A DNA stretch of 64,000 nt from Treponema sp. (GCA_017381365.1 JAFOCI010000079.1:1-64000), one strand, 5' to 3'; shown: positions 9,102 through 19,288, numbered from the stretch's first letter. Numbers and translations are program-made. Notes: generated by a model not told the origin, from the letters alone.

Positions 9102-10157
9102 ATGAGCGTAGTTATAAACGGTGATTTTCTTTGCAGAAACCTTACTGGAATAGAACGTTTTGCATACGAAACCTGTATTCGCCTTGACAAAATCATTGAA
9201 AAAGATTCAATTGAGATTTATGTTCCTTCAAATGCTAAATTTCTACCAGAATTTCAGAATATAAAAATTGTGCAAAGCTCAAAAAACTGCAAAATATTTC
9301 CTTTGTGGGAACATATTGAATTCAGCAGATATGCAGCAAAAAATAAGCTTTGTCCTTTGGATTTTGCAAACGTTACGCCTTTTTTCAGACCTGGAATTGT
9401 ATTTATACATGATATTTATGCAAAACTTTATCCTAATGATTTTTCCGGAAAAAAAGACAGACTTATAAAGGCATATATGTGCTTTATGTATCGTCATGCG
9501 GCAAAACATGCAAAAAAAATAATCACAGTCAGCGATTTCAGCAGACAGCAGATTTCTAAAGTTTACGGAATTGATCCAAAAACAATCCAAATTATTTACA
9601 ACGGCTGGGAACACATCAAAAACATAGAATCAGACAGTTCTATTCTTCAAAAATATCCTGAACTTAAACCAAAAAAATTTTATTTTACACTTGGCAGTCT
9701 TCAAAAAAGAAAAAATCTTAAATGGATTGCAGATTATGCATCCGAACACGCTGATGAATTATTTGCAATTTCAGGAAAAGCTATTTCTGGAATGGTAAGC
9801 GATGATATAAAAGCCTTACAGACATTAAAAAACGTAATTCTTGTAGGTTACGTTTCCGATGAACAGGTAAAAGCCCTTATGGAATCTTGTAAAGCGTTTA
9901 TTTTTCCAAGTTATTATGAAGGCTTTGGAATTCCCCCATTAGAAGCCATTTCCTGTGGTGCTCCTGTTATAATAAGCAGGGCTGCAAGTCTTCCTGAATT
10001 ATATGGAAACTGCGCACATTACATTGAACCTGACAATACAAAAGTAAATTTAAACGATATTCTTCTTGAAAAAACAGAACCTTCCGAAACTGTACTGAAA
10101 AAGTATACATATCAGAAGGCTGCTGAAGATTTAAAAGAAATATTAAAGAATTATTAA
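9102..10157 (+). CDS. GT4-type glycosyltransferase
   Basis: The product is 351 residues. It resembles GT4 mannosyl/rhamnosyl-transferase-like enzymes. VFIHDIYAKLYP and ITVSDFSRQQISKVYG mark the N-terminal acceptor domain. LGSLQKRKNLKW opens the donor domain, and YYEGFGIPPLEAISCGAPV carries the E-x7-E signature. The ATG at 9102 is chosen over the GTG at 9096 because AGAGG lies 5-6 bases upstream of it. It closes the first rightward glycan transcription unit; a palindromic repeat element lies 89 bases downstream and faces the convergent Wzi-like genes. Confidence 0.85.
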   Translation: MSVVINGDFLCRNLTGIERFAYETCIRLDKIIEKDSIEIYVPSNAKFLPEFQNIKIVQSSKNCKIFPLWEHIEFSRYAAKNKLCPLDFANVTPFFRPGIVFIHDIYAKLYPNDFSGKKDRLIKAYMCFMYRHAAKHAKKIITVSDFSRQQISKVYGIDPKTIQIIYNGWEHIKNIESDSSILQKYPELKPKKFYFTLGSLQKRKNLKWIADYASEHADELFAISGKAISGMVSDDIKALQTLKNVILVGYVSDEQVKALMESCKAFIFPSYYEGFGIPPLEAISCGAPVIISRAASLPELYGNCAHYIEPDNTKVNLNDILLEKTEPSETVLKKYTYQKAAEDLKEILKNY

Positions 10158-10246
10158 TTAGCCCGAAATTCGAGTTTTTCGAAAATTAAACATAAAATTG
10201 ATTTTACAAAAAATTGTTTAATAACGAAAATACGGGAAGGAAGAAA

Positions 10247-10335
10247 GGGGCTGTCCAATAAGTTTGCATTACGGTGGTTGAGTTTATCGAAACCACCACA
10301 TTTAGTGTAGCGCTCATTACTTTTGGGACAGCCCC
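10247..10335. repeat. Palindromic intergenic element, copy 1 (short form)
   Basis: The element is bounded by GGGGCTGTCC and its complement GGACAGCCCC. Inside is a hairpin GGTGGTT/AACCACC. It lies between converging genes. On the + strand the closing arm is followed by a run of seven T, so this copy can also work as a terminator for the gene ending at 10157. Copies 2 (25835-25999) and 3 (49965-50083) share the same ends but have longer centres. This short copy lacks the AGTGTAGC/GCTACACT stem seen in the others. Confidence 0.9.
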
Positions 10336-10344
10336 TGTATTTTT

Positions 10345-12279
10345 TTAGAACTTAAATAAAGTAACACCTAAAGAAAGAACTACTCCACACTGCAACGGAT
10401 ATTCTTCGTTATCAACAAAATGAAACGATGTTGTTTCATCTGCTTCAGAAACACCATTTACATCTCTTGTATTATAAACGTCTGAATCAATTACTGTATA
10501 ATAACTGAACAGGAATCCTGCATTAGCAGTAATTTTCACAGGAATTTTTGTTTTCTTAAATTCAACAGAAGCCCCTGCATTTAAAATATGCATCCAGTTA
10601 TAGGCACCATCATGCAAAAAGTATTTACGCAATTCATCTCGATTGTAAATACTCATTTCAGAATAAAGAGAACTACCAGGAACCTGCTGGCTACCATAAT
10701 CAGCACCATGACGAATAAATTGATATTGAATATTTGCCAGAATATTAGTTTTAGGCTGTGTATCAAATCTTACAAAAACTTCATCCGAGTTAGGAGGCAA
10801 ATAATAACCAAGACATTCGCCATTATTTGTATAACTTTCACTAACGTAATGTTCATATCCCGTAGCATAATTTATAGAATGATGAGTATAACAGTATGGT
10901 TCAACCTTTGTGTATCGTATAGAAATTGTGGAAAAACTCAATTTAGGAAGTTCAAGCTTAGCTCCAAGCTGACAGGCATACATTGCACGAGTAGAGTAAA
11001 AAGGATTGTTGTTCATACCATTTATTTCATCAAGATAAATTGATGCCCATAATGAACCTAAACCAGGCTTTCTGAATTTTAAATCGCCGAATACAGCAAG
11101 ATTATCAGAATCACCAATATGATTCTGGTATTCTACGTAAAGAACAAGAGGAAACATATATCCTAATTCAAAACGTTTAGGCCACACAGCAGACGTACCA
11201 AAATCAAGATGAAAATATTTAAAATCAAGTTCCATCATATTTAAAGAAAATGCATTTTGAAAGAAATAAGAATCATCAATTCCTTTTTTCTGTTCCGCAT
11301 AAGAATTTTCATTAATATAATCCTGATTTGGATATTCAAGAACTCCAGTTAATGATGAAAACTTGAAAATCTTAAAAAGCTCAACAGTTGCATCAACTCC
11401 AAAAAAAGGTCGTGCTGCAGAATTATATACAAGACTTGAACCATTATCCATTCCTGCCCATTCTCTATTTATTCGTCCAGCACCAAAAGTAATAAGACCA
11501 TCCCGGAAACAACCTCTTATTTCGGCTTGAATACCACCGCTAATACCAGGTTCCTTTGCCCAGCTGTCAGTTCCATTGGCAGACAAATCTGAAAAATAAT
11601 AAAACTGACCATCCCATCGCTTTTTGTAAGAATATGGCAAATAACTTGTATTCAAAAATTTATTAATATATCTACGGCGAGGTTCTTCATGGGCAAAACC
11701 AATCATATATTCTTCAACACCATCGTCATACCAGGGATAACCTATAAAATAATCGTTACCGCATTCATAAAGTTTCATGCTGGAAATATCGAAAAATGGC
11801 GACATATTATAGGAAAAATATTTGCTTACATCGCCAACAAATCTCCAGGCAGGTATAAAATCAAAACCAACCTGATTAAAATCAGAATTTGTATATATAC
11901 CACCAGAAACAGAGGATTCAAAACTAAAATCATAATAAAAACTACAATGCCATTTTTCCTTATGATTTGAAACACCTGTCTGAAATAAATTTTTCTTTCT
12001 GTCTTCAAAATTATTTTTATCTAAAAAATTTTCAATAATTTGACGTTCAACAACAGTCAGTTTTTCCTGATTTTCAAGAATTTGATCTATTGCATATTTT
12101 ATTCTTTTTAATGAATATGGTTTTACAGTAGGTAAAAAATCACACAGACCTCTGGCCTGAGCAGAATCAAGAACTCTATAAATATTATCATCAATTCCAA
12201 TTGACATATTATTCTGAGCAAAAACTAATGAATTACAGATAAACATTGCCAGAATAAAAACAAATAACTTATTTTTCAT
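10345..12279 (-). CDS. Outer-membrane barrel protein, capsule-assembly Wzi-like (paralogue 1)
   Basis: The product is 644 residues from the ATG at 12279, with a signal peptide (MKNKLFVFILAMFICNSLVFA). After it comes a helical region (YRVLDSAQARGL, then VKPYSLKRIKYAID) that matches the start of Wzi-like capsule proteins. The rest is rich in alternating aromatic strands typical of an outer-membrane barrel, and it ends in a terminal phenylalanine (SLGVTLFKF), a usual insertion signal. Wzi-family proteins help hold or export surface polysaccharide. The ATG at 12279 is preferred to the one at 12291 because GAGG lies 6 nt upstream. The gene follows a related leftward gene within a few bases. Sugar specificity is unknown. 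Confidence 0.72.
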   Translation of the reverse strand: MKNKLFVFILAMFICNSLVFAQNNMSIGIDDNIYRVLDSAQARGLCDFLPTVKPYSLKRIKYAIDQILENQEKLTVVERQIIENFLDKNNFEDRKKNLFQTGVSNHKEKWHCSFYYDFSFESSVSGGIYTNSDFNQVGFDFIPAWRFVGDVSKYFSYNMSPFFDISSMKLYECGNDYFIGYPWYDDGVEEYMIGFAHEEPRRRYINKFLNTSYLPYSYKKRWDGQFYYFSDLSANGTDSWAKEPGISGGIQAEIRGCFRDGLITFGAGRINREWAGMDNGSSLVYNSAARPFFGVDATVELFKIFKFSSLTGVLEYPNQDYINENSYAEQKKGIDDSYFFQNAFSLNMMELDFKYFHLDFGTSAVWPKRFELGYMFPLVLYVEYQNHIGDSDNLAVFGDLKFRKPGLGSLWASIYLDEINGMNNNPFYSTRAMYACQLGAKLELPKLSFSTISIRYTKVEPYCYTHHSINYATGYEHYVSESYTNNGECLGYYLPPNSDEVFVRFDTQPKTNILANIQYQFIRHGADYGSQQVPGSSLYSEMSIYNRDELRKYFLHDGAYNWMHILNAGASVEFKKTKIPVKITANAGFLFSYYTVIDSDVYNTRDVNGVSEADETTSFHFVDNEEYPLQCGVVLSLGVTLFKF

Positions 12280-12297
12280 ATAAAACCTCATTAAATT

Positions 12298-14169
12298 CTA
12301 AAAAACAGTGTACTCAAGAGCGACAGAAAATTCAAATCCATGCTGGAAATCACCAGGTTCATTTTTATTATTAAAAATAAAGGAATATATTCCCTGCCCG
12401 TTTAATTCCAGATGCTTATTAATGACATAAGCCCCCTTTAAAGTTACCTGATTTGTGTATTGAATAGTTCCTGTAAGTTTATAATCACGAGCAACATTCG
12501 CTGCATCCGCATAACCCAGCAATCCAAGTCGATACAAAACCGATGGATAATACGCATAATAAGTTTCACCATTGATTTCAACAGTGTTATCAAACAGACC
12601 AAAAGAATTAGTTCCGTGAGCAACAAAAAGATAATCTATCTCTGCATTCCACTTACGGATTTTAGAATACCCTATTCTTGCCTGAAATCCTAGTGCATCA
12701 GGACCAAAAGGTGTTCCAATCCATGAACAGATAGGATAATCAGAATCACTCTGCATATTGTATCTTTCGCTATAGAGAGACCAGTCTTTTCCCTGTTTAA
12801 GATACAGGTACGGAGTTGTATAAATTCCTTCAAGTGTTCCAATCCACCATCCGTTATGACGATTATCAGGAATTGTAAGTTCCATTCCAAGCTGACCGCC
12901 AAGGCTGTCAGGCATAGCATTTCCGTTAAATGATGACTTTTCTATCTCTGACTGAATCTCGTTCTGAGCGTACAAAAGATAAAGTCTCATATTTTTTACA
13001 GGAATCGCTTCAACCTGAAATCCCATGTAAGCCGCAACGTGAGATTCTCCATAAATTCTTTTTTCCATAACATCAGAATAATCTTCCCATGCAGAAAAAG
13101 AATGCATAATCATAAGAGGATTTAAGAAACGCAGTTCAAAAGGCTGCTGAATCAGAGTACCCTCCACAACATTAATTCTTACAAAATCAAAAAACGGCTT
13201 TGTTTCTATAGAATGAAGATACATGTATTTATTGGAAGAAATCTGAACAACATCAAGATTGTATTTTAAGCGAGGAGAATAAAGATTTAATTGAAAATAA
13301 CAGTCTGTTTCAAAAGTTGAATTGTATATTATACTTCCTGTCTGGGTTTTACCAATCTGAAGACCTGTACGGGCAACATTAAAATTTACCCCCCAATCAG
13401 AAAAAGTGCGGCCAAAACTACCATAAGCTGTTCTAGGCCACAAAAAATCAACATCAACGGAAGAATATGAAATATTTGTGAAATTAGAATTTGCCGACAT
13501 TCCCCATATACTCTTCGCATAGCAAGGATCTGTCTGGATAAAAAAATAATCTGACCAGCCAAGATACAAAGGAAGTTCTATAAAGGATTTATACCCGTTA
13601 CTGCCGTAAAAATTAGAAGCAGCAGCATATTTTTTGTTTTCCCGGTTTATTTTACCGTCTATTTTATCTATAAAGAGATAGTTGTATTCGTTTATACCTA
13701 GCTTTTGAATATGTTCCACAGATGATATAACTGGATATTCTTCAACTGAATTTAAATGCCCTGTATAATCGGTGGCATAAGTCCAGTCAATATCATAATT
13801 TGTTTTGATCATGAACTCAGGATTAACCCTTGCATTAAAGGCAAAAAAAACCGACCCCATCTGAAAAGTTTTCTTTTTTTCCGTTAAATAATCAAAAATT
13901 TTCTGATGCAGCTCTTTTCCAGATGATGACAGCGATTCATAAGGAATTCTGTCAAAATACATTCTTAATTCACCAACCGTTATTGGTGTATCAACAGCAA
14001 AAGAGGTCATTTTTACTGAATTACAAAGCATTTGAAACGCATCGTATACCCAATGCCCTGCAGGAATCATTTGTTGTGAACTGTAACTCTCAGCTTTAAG
14101 GAATTGAGAATTTACAGACAGAAAAATCAGTGAAATCAGAATTGAAAGAAAACTGCTTTTTACCTTCAT
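12298..14169 (-). CDS. Outer-membrane barrel protein, Wzi-like (paralogue 2)
   Basis: The product is 623 residues with a signal peptide of about 26 residues. PAGHWVYDAFQML near residue 36 is the family's N-terminal helix, comparable to the downstream paralogue. Many aromatic, glycine-rich strands follow, and the C-terminal strand ends SVALEYTVF, again a terminal aromatic residue. It is the first gene of a two-gene leftward unit set between two rightward glycan units, so a role in surface-polysaccharide export or attachment is inferred. Sequence identity to paralogue 1 is low by eye. A weak promoter (TGGAAT, 17 bp, TAATAT) can be drawn 9 nt upstream of the ATG. Confidence 0.65.
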   Translation of the reverse strand: MKVKSSFLSILISLIFLSVNSQFLKAESYSSQQMIPAGHWVYDAFQMLCNSVKMTSFAVDTPITVGELRMYFDRIPYESLSSSGKELHQKIFDYLTEKKKTFQMGSVFFAFNARVNPEFMIKTNYDIDWTYATDYTGHLNSVEEYPVISSVEHIQKLGINEYNYLFIDKIDGKINRENKKYAAASNFYGSNGYKSFIELPLYLGWSDYFFIQTDPCYAKSIWGMSANSNFTNISYSSVDVDFLWPRTAYGSFGRTFSDWGVNFNVARTGLQIGKTQTGSIIYNSTFETDCYFQLNLYSPRLKYNLDVVQISSNKYMYLHSIETKPFFDFVRINVVEGTLIQQPFELRFLNPLMIMHSFSAWEDYSDVMEKRIYGESHVAAYMGFQVEAIPVKNMRLYLLYAQNEIQSEIEKSSFNGNAMPDSLGGQLGMELTIPDNRHNGWWIGTLEGIYTTPYLYLKQGKDWSLYSERYNMQSDSDYPICSWIGTPFGPDALGFQARIGYSKIRKWNAEIDYLFVAHGTNSFGLFDNTVEINGETYYAYYPSVLYRLGLLGYADAANVARDYKLTGTIQYTNQVTLKGAYVINKHLELNGQGIYSFIFNNKNEPGDFQHGFEFSVALEYTVF

Positions 14170-14221
14170 ATCTCAAAAATATTATCATTTTTTTTATTTA
14201 TATTCCATACATTACAAAATA

Positions 14222-14250
14222 TTGAATTTTATGCACCATAGTAATATACT
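14222..14250 (+). promoter_or_regulatory. Promoter for the gene at 14258, predicted leaderless
   Basis: A -35 TTGAAT (14222-14227), a 17-bp spacer and a -10 TATACT (14245-14250) are present. The ATG at 14258 follows the -10 by 7 nt, the same geometry as at 6903, and no Shine-Dalgarno is present. It lies in the 88-bp gap shared with the leftward Wzi-like unit. Confidence 0.65.
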
Positions 14251-14257
14251 TTTCAGC

Positions 14258-16957
14258 ATGTTAAATTTTCTTTATACAGTAATAATTTATCCATTAATTC
14301 AGCTTATTGAATTTGCTTTCATGCTTTTCAACAATGTTTTCAAAAATGAAGGAATTTCTGTAATCGGCGTAAGCCTTGCTGTTTCCATTGGAACACTTCC
14401 GCTATATATTGTTGCAGAACACTGGCAGCAGGTTCAGCGAGACATAGAAAAAAAACTTGATCCAGGTATACAGCGCATAAAATCAGTATTCAAGGGCGAT
14501 GAACAGTATATGATTCTTACAACTTTCTACAGACAGAATCATTATCATCCACTTATGGCTTTACGCTCTTCTTTTGGTCTTTTAATCCAGATTCCATTCT
14601 TTATGGCAGCTTACAGTTTTCTTTCAAATTTGCCGGTTTTGCAAGGACGTTCTTTCTTTTTCATAAATGACATGGGGCAGCAGGATGCTCTCTTCCATAT
14701 CGGTTCATTCCCTATTAATGTTCTTCCTATTGCCATGACGTTAATCAACTGGGTCGCAGGAGCAATTTATACAAAGGGATTCAAATTCAAAGATAAAATA
14801 ACGATTTACGGAATGGCCTTAATTTTCCTTGTAATTCTTTATAATTCTCCAGCTGGTCTTGTTGTCTACTGGACTATGAACAATATTTTTTCTCTTGTAA
14901 AAAATATTTTCTACAAAATAAAAAATCCTCTCAGAGTGCTTTATATTATTCTTGTGGCAGCAATCATCGGATTAGACGGCTATCTTCTGTTCGTGCACAA
15001 TGGATTCCTGCACAAACGGCTCTTAATGGCTGCAGTTTTCTCTATTTTCCTTCTTACTCCACTTGCCGTTAAATTTATTAATTACCTTGTGAAAACAGCT
15101 TTCCAGCCTTTGATGACAAATTCAAAAGCAAGACTATCTCTGTTTCTTACATCATCAGTTGCGCTTGCACTTCTTGCAGGATTTGTTGTTCCTTCCTTTG
15201 TAATTAATTCTTCTGCAGTTGAATTTGCAGACATCGACGGATGTGGTAACCCTCTTGGATTTTTGTATAACTCAACAATCCAGATGACAGGACTTCTTGT
15301 TTTCTGGCCTTGCTGTATTTATTTTCTTTTCCATCAGAGAATTCAGACTTTGATTTCTGTATTTTTTGCAACAGTACTGCTTATTGCAATGACAAATGCG
15401 TTCTGTTTTAACGGTGACTACGGAAATCTTTCCAGACTTATTACTTTCGATTCCTCAATTACAGCAGCACCTTTGCCTCAGGTTCTTCTGAACATTTTTG
15501 TTATGCTGGTTGTAATTGCAGTTCCTGTAGTAATTTTAAAGTTCAATAAAATTAAGATACTCAGTACCTTAATAACAATTGTAACTCTCGCAGAATTTGC
15601 CATCACAGCAGTTCATGCTGGTCAGATTAATTCAGCTTACAGTCACTACAAAAAAGAACTTGCATCTAATGTCAAAGAAGCAGAATCTGTTACACCTGTT
15701 TATCATCTTACAAAAACTGGAAAAAATGTATTTGTATTCATGTTTGACCGTGCTCAAAGCGCCTACGTTGAACCAATTTTTGAAACATTTCCGGAACTTT
15801 ACAATTCCTATGATGGTTTCACTTTCTACAAAAATACAGTTTCTTATAATCAGGGAACATTGTTAGGTTCTCCTGCGCTTTTCGGTGGCTATGAATATAC
15901 TCCGGCAGAAATGAACAAAAGAAATACAGAAAAGCTTGTTGATAAACATAATGAAGCTCTTCTTATGCTCCCTCGCCTTTTTACAGAACAATCTGATTTT
16001 ACAGCCACTGTTTCTGATTTAAGCTGGGCAAACTATAGCTGGATTCCAGATATGACTATTACAGAACCATATAAAAAAATAACAGGCTATAACGTTGAAC
16101 GCAAATACACAGGTCTTTGGGTTAAAGAAAATCCTGATAAGGTAAAGGCAAATATCACAAGCAGTTCAATAAAAAGAAATCTTGTATGGTTCAGTTTATT
16201 CAAATTTGTACCATTATTTGCAAGAGACAGCGTTTATGATGACGGAATGTGGTGGTCAAGCGACAACCAGACTACAGACATAATGGAATACCTTGATTAC
16301 TATTCTGCATTGGCATTTATGAAACGTCTTACGGATTTTACTGCTGAAACTGATTCATATTTTACTATTGTAAACGATACAACTCACTCAGGACAGAAGC
16401 TTCAGGCTCCAGATTTTGACCCGGCAATGAAAATTACTCAGAAAAATCCTCTTGAATTAAGCAGTTCTGACGCAAATATTGCAATGTACAAAAGAATCGG
16501 TGAATGGCTTGATTATCTTAAAGAAAATGGTTGTTATGATAATTCCCGCATCATTTTTGTAAGTGATCATGGAATCGGTAATCCAGAAGGTTACTCATTA
16601 AGCAATTACAACGGGGGAATTGCAGGCTATTACAATCCTGACCACAATAATCCGATTCTGTTCATGAAAGATTTTAACTCTCATGGAAAACTTAAAATCA
16701 ACAACGATTTTATGACTAATGCAGATGTTCCTTCAATGGCTGTAAATGGCATTATTGATAATCCAGTAAATCCATTTACAAATAAAAAAATTACGACTAT
16801 AAACCCAAAAGAAAAGAAAGCTTCCGGTGTTGTCATTACACACAACTGGCGTCCTGGTGGAAACGGACTTTATACATTCAAAGTTCCTGAACAGGACTGG
16901 TATACAATCAAAGAAAATATTTTTGATATTAATAACTGGGAACAGGGAATTAAATAA
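14258..16957 (+). CDS. YidC/Oxa1 domain fused to an alkaline-phosphatase-superfamily domain (paralogue 2)
   Basis: The product is 899 residues from ATG 14258, the same length as the paralogue at 1913. The YidC-like core is residues 1-235 (LIQIPFFMAAYSFL, SPAGLVVYWTMNN), followed by more membrane spans to about 465 and a probable periplasmic catalytic domain. Key residues match the paralogue: Asp497 (FVFMFD), Thr534 (NQGTLLGSPALFGG) as likely nucleophile, and SDHG at 769-772. ATG 14258 aligns with the paralogue's start; the TTG at 14222 is part of the -35 box. The next gene is a TagF-like transferase, which makes a phosphoglycerol-type substrate plausible but unproven. It may start its own operon running to 20404. 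Confidence 0.85.
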   Translation: MLNFLYTVIIYPLIQLIEFAFMLFNNVFKNEGISVIGVSLAVSIGTLPLYIVAEHWQQVQRDIEKKLDPGIQRIKSVFKGDEQYMILTTFYRQNHYHPLMALRSSFGLLIQIPFFMAAYSFLSNLPVLQGRSFFFINDMGQQDALFHIGSFPINVLPIAMTLINWVAGAIYTKGFKFKDKITIYGMALIFLVILYNSPAGLVVYWTMNNIFSLVKNIFYKIKNPLRVLYIILVAAIIGLDGYLLFVHNGFLHKRLLMAAVFSIFLLTPLAVKFINYLVKTAFQPLMTNSKARLSLFLTSSVALALLAGFVVPSFVINSSAVEFADIDGCGNPLGFLYNSTIQMTGLLVFWPCCIYFLFHQRIQTLISVFFATVLLIAMTNAFCFNGDYGNLSRLITFDSSITAAPLPQVLLNIFVMLVVIAVPVVILKFNKIKILSTLITIVTLAEFAITAVHAGQINSAYSHYKKELASNVKEAESVTPVYHLTKTGKNVFVFMFDRAQSAYVEPIFETFPELYNSYDGFTFYKNTVSYNQGTLLGSPALFGGYEYTPAEMNKRNTEKLVDKHNEALLMLPRLFTEQSDFTATVSDLSWANYSWIPDMTITEPYKKITGYNVERKYTGLWVKENPDKVKANITSSSIKRNLVWFSLFKFVPLFARDSVYDDGMWWSSDNQTTDIMEYLDYYSALAFMKRLTDFTAETDSYFTIVNDTTHSGQKLQAPDFDPAMKITQKNPLELSSSDANIAMYKRIGEWLDYLKENGCYDNSRIIFVSDHGIGNPEGYSLSNYNGGIAGYYNPDHNNPILFMKDFNSHGKLKINNDFMTNADVPSMAVNGIIDNPVNPFTNKKITTINPKEKKASGVVITHNWRPGGNGLYTFKVPEQDWYTIKENIFDINNWEQGIK

Positions 16958-16982
16958 TTTTTACTTTATTAAGGAGTTTAAA

Positions 16983-18221
16983 ATGAACAACTTTTTATTA
17001 TATATCGATCCAGGCACAGGAAGTATGCTTTTTTCTATCTTGATTGGTGCAGCAGCAACTCTTTTCTTTGTTGCGAAAGCTGCATGGATTAAGCTCAAGA
17101 TTCTTCTTTCAGGAAAAAAAGATGGTAGCGGCGTTGTAGACGCATCATATAAAACTTACGTTATCTATAATGAAGGAAATCAGTACTGGAACGTATTTAA
17201 GCCAGTTACAGATGAGTTTGAAAAACGAAAAATTCCTCTCATGTATTACACATCCTCAAAAACTGATCCAATTTTTGACCAGAAATATGAATTTGTAACA
17301 TCAGAATATATTGGCGAAGGTAACACTGCTTTTGCAAAACTCAATATGCTCAGTGCTGGTTTTGTACTTATGACAACACCAGGTCTTCAGGTTTATCAGT
17401 TAAAACGTTCTAAAAGCGTAAAGCACTACTCTCATGTTCTTCATATGCCAAATGATGCAACTACCTACAGACTTTTTGGTCTTGACTACTTTGATTCAGT
17501 TCTCCTTACAGGTGACTATCAGAAGGATGATATCCGCACACTGGAAAAGAACCGCGGAATAAATTCAAAAGATTTAATTACTGTCGGATGTTCATATCTT
17601 GATGTACTTTCTGAAAAAATTAATTCTATTCCTGCAGAGGAAAACCACGTATTCACAGTTCTTGTATCGCCTTCATGGGGTGAAGTTGGTGTTCTTTAAC
17701 GTTTTGGAGAAAGGCTTCTTGACCCTCTGGCAGCAACAGGCTGGAAAATTATTGTTCGCCCTCACCCACAGTCAAAAAAATCAGAAGCAGACATGCTTAA
17801 ACGACTGGAAGAACGCTACAAGGATTATGCCAACGTTGAATGGGATTACAACCGGGATAACATTTACTCCATGAAAAAAGCAGACATCATGATTTCTGAT
17901 TTTTCAGGTATTGTTTTTGACTATACATTCCTTTGCAACAAACCAGTTATGTATGTTAACACAGACATGGATTTACGCCCTTATGATGCTTATGACCTTA
18001 ACAAGCAGCTCTGGCAGTTCAGTGTTCTTGAAAAAATGGGCATCAAGCTTGAAGAAAAAGACTTTGCAAACATCAAAGAAGTTATTCAGAATGCCAGTGA
18101 CAGTCCTGAACTTGCAGAACAGCGAAAAATTGCAAAAGAAACAGCATGGATGAACATCGGTAAAGCTGGCGAAAAGATTGCTGATTACATGATTTCAACA
18201 GTAGAAAAACAGAGTAAATAA
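16983..18221 (+). pseudogene. TagF-like (CDP-glycerol glycerophosphotransferase family) gene with one in-frame TAA
   Basis: The frame is open for 413 codons except for TAA at 17697-17699 (codon 239). Before it the product has a membrane span (residues 12-34) and family features such as HVLHMPNDATTYRLFG and VLVSPSWGEVGVL. After it, in the same frame, come RFGERLLDPLAATGWK, IIVRPHPQSKKSE and ISDFSGIVFDYTFL, the glycerophosphotransferase catalytic half with its HPQ and DFSG motifs. AAGGAG lies 6 nt before ATG 16983. The downstream ATG at 17793 has no Shine-Dalgarno. It sits 25 nt after the YidC-phosphatase fusion and 3 nt before a GT4. A recent nonsense mutation, read-through, or an assembly error are all possible. 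The substrate (CDP-glycerol or CDP-ribitol) is not readable. Confidence 0.75.
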
Positions 18222-18224
18222 AAT

Positions 18225-19277
18225 ATGAAGATTGCTATCGACTGCAGAATGATTGGTTCAGGAGGAATCGGTTCTTACATAACCGCCCTTCTGCCTTTTT
18301 TTACGGAAAATCATCAGTGCATTCTTTTTGGAAACCCGGAAAATCTGGAAAAATTTAAAAATGATAAGACAGAAATTGTTGAATGTTCTGTAAAAACTTT
18401 TTCTCTTAAAGAACTGTTTGCATTCCCAAAGTTTTTTTCCCGTAAAATTAATGAGTGTGATATTTATTACACTCCGTACTGCAATATTCCTTCTGGAATA
18501 AAAATTCCTGTCTACTCTACAATCCATGACGTTGTTTTTCTTGATGTTCCTGGACTTGCTTCAAAAACAGGTTGTATTATACGAAAACTTTTCTATCAAT
18601 ATGCTGTTTTGCGTTCAAAATTGATTTTTACAGTTTCTGAATTTTCTAAACAAAGAATCATAAGTAACCTGCATTGCAAAAAAAACATCGTTGTTACTTA
18701 CAATGCGGTTCCAGACTGGTTTTATTCCAGCCAATCTCAGAATATTCAAATTGAAAAGGAAAATTCAATTTTATTTGTAGGTAATATAAAAAAACACAAA
18801 GGTCTGTCTGTTCTTGTTGATGCTTTTATTGCCGCTAAAAAGCAAGGTTTTTCTGCACAGTTAAAAATTGTAGGAAATTCTGAAAATTTCCGTACAGCAG
18901 ACGAATCAATTTTCCAGAAAATTCAAACTGCTCCAGAAAATTCCATTGTTTTTACAGGCAGAATAAGTGATGAAGAACTAAAAATTCTTTACCGAACAAC
19001 AAAATGTCTAATCCAACCATCATTTTACGAAGGCTTTGGAATGCCTCCTATGGAAGCTATGAGTCTTGGCACAAAAGCAATTATTTCAGATATTCCAGTT
19101 TTCAAGGAAATCTATGATAAATTCCCTGTAATTTATTTTAAAACAGGAGATTCTGAGGACTTGTGCAAAAAACTGCTTTCCATTGATTCAGAAAAATTAC
19201 AAAATGTTTTCTTTCCAGAAATATATTCCTTTGAAAAAACATTTAATATTATTAACGAAAACATAAAAAACTTTTAA
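18225..19277 (+). CDS. GT4-type glycosyltransferase
   Basis: The product is 350 residues. MKIAIDCRMIGSGGIGSYI carries the N-terminal glycine loop of GT4 enzymes. YSTIHDVVFLDVP and FTVSEFSKQRIISNLH mark the acceptor domain. LFVGNIKKHKGL opens the donor domain, and FYEGFGMPPMEAMSLGTKA carries E-x7-E. The ATG lies 3 nt after the stop of the TagF-like gene with no clear Shine-Dalgarno, so its translation may depend on ribosomes finishing that gene. The premature TAA there could therefore reduce its expression. The linkage made is unknown. Confidence 0.85.
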   Translation: MKIAIDCRMIGSGGIGSYITALLPFFTENHQCILFGNPENLEKFKNDKTEIVECSVKTFSLKELFAFPKFFSRKINECDIYYTPYCNIPSGIKIPVYSTIHDVVFLDVPGLASKTGCIIRKLFYQYAVLRSKLIFTVSEFSKQRIISNLHCKKNIVVTYNAVPDWFYSSQSQNIQIEKENSILFVGNIKKHKGLSVLVDAFIAAKKQGFSAQLKIVGNSENFRTADESIFQKIQTAPENSIVFTGRISDEELKILYRTTKCLIQPSFYEGFGMPPMEAMSLGTKAIISDIPVFKEIYDKFPVIYFKTGDSEDLCKKLLSIDSEKLQNVFFPEIYSFEKTFNIINENIKNF

Positions 19278-19288
19278 TTGGAGAAATG

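Noticed and set aside
17793-18221. A separate 142-residue gene after the TagF-like gene
   Set aside because: Coding in the same frame continues without a break from the upstream TAA at 17697-17699, including conserved residues before 17793, so this is the second half of one gene.
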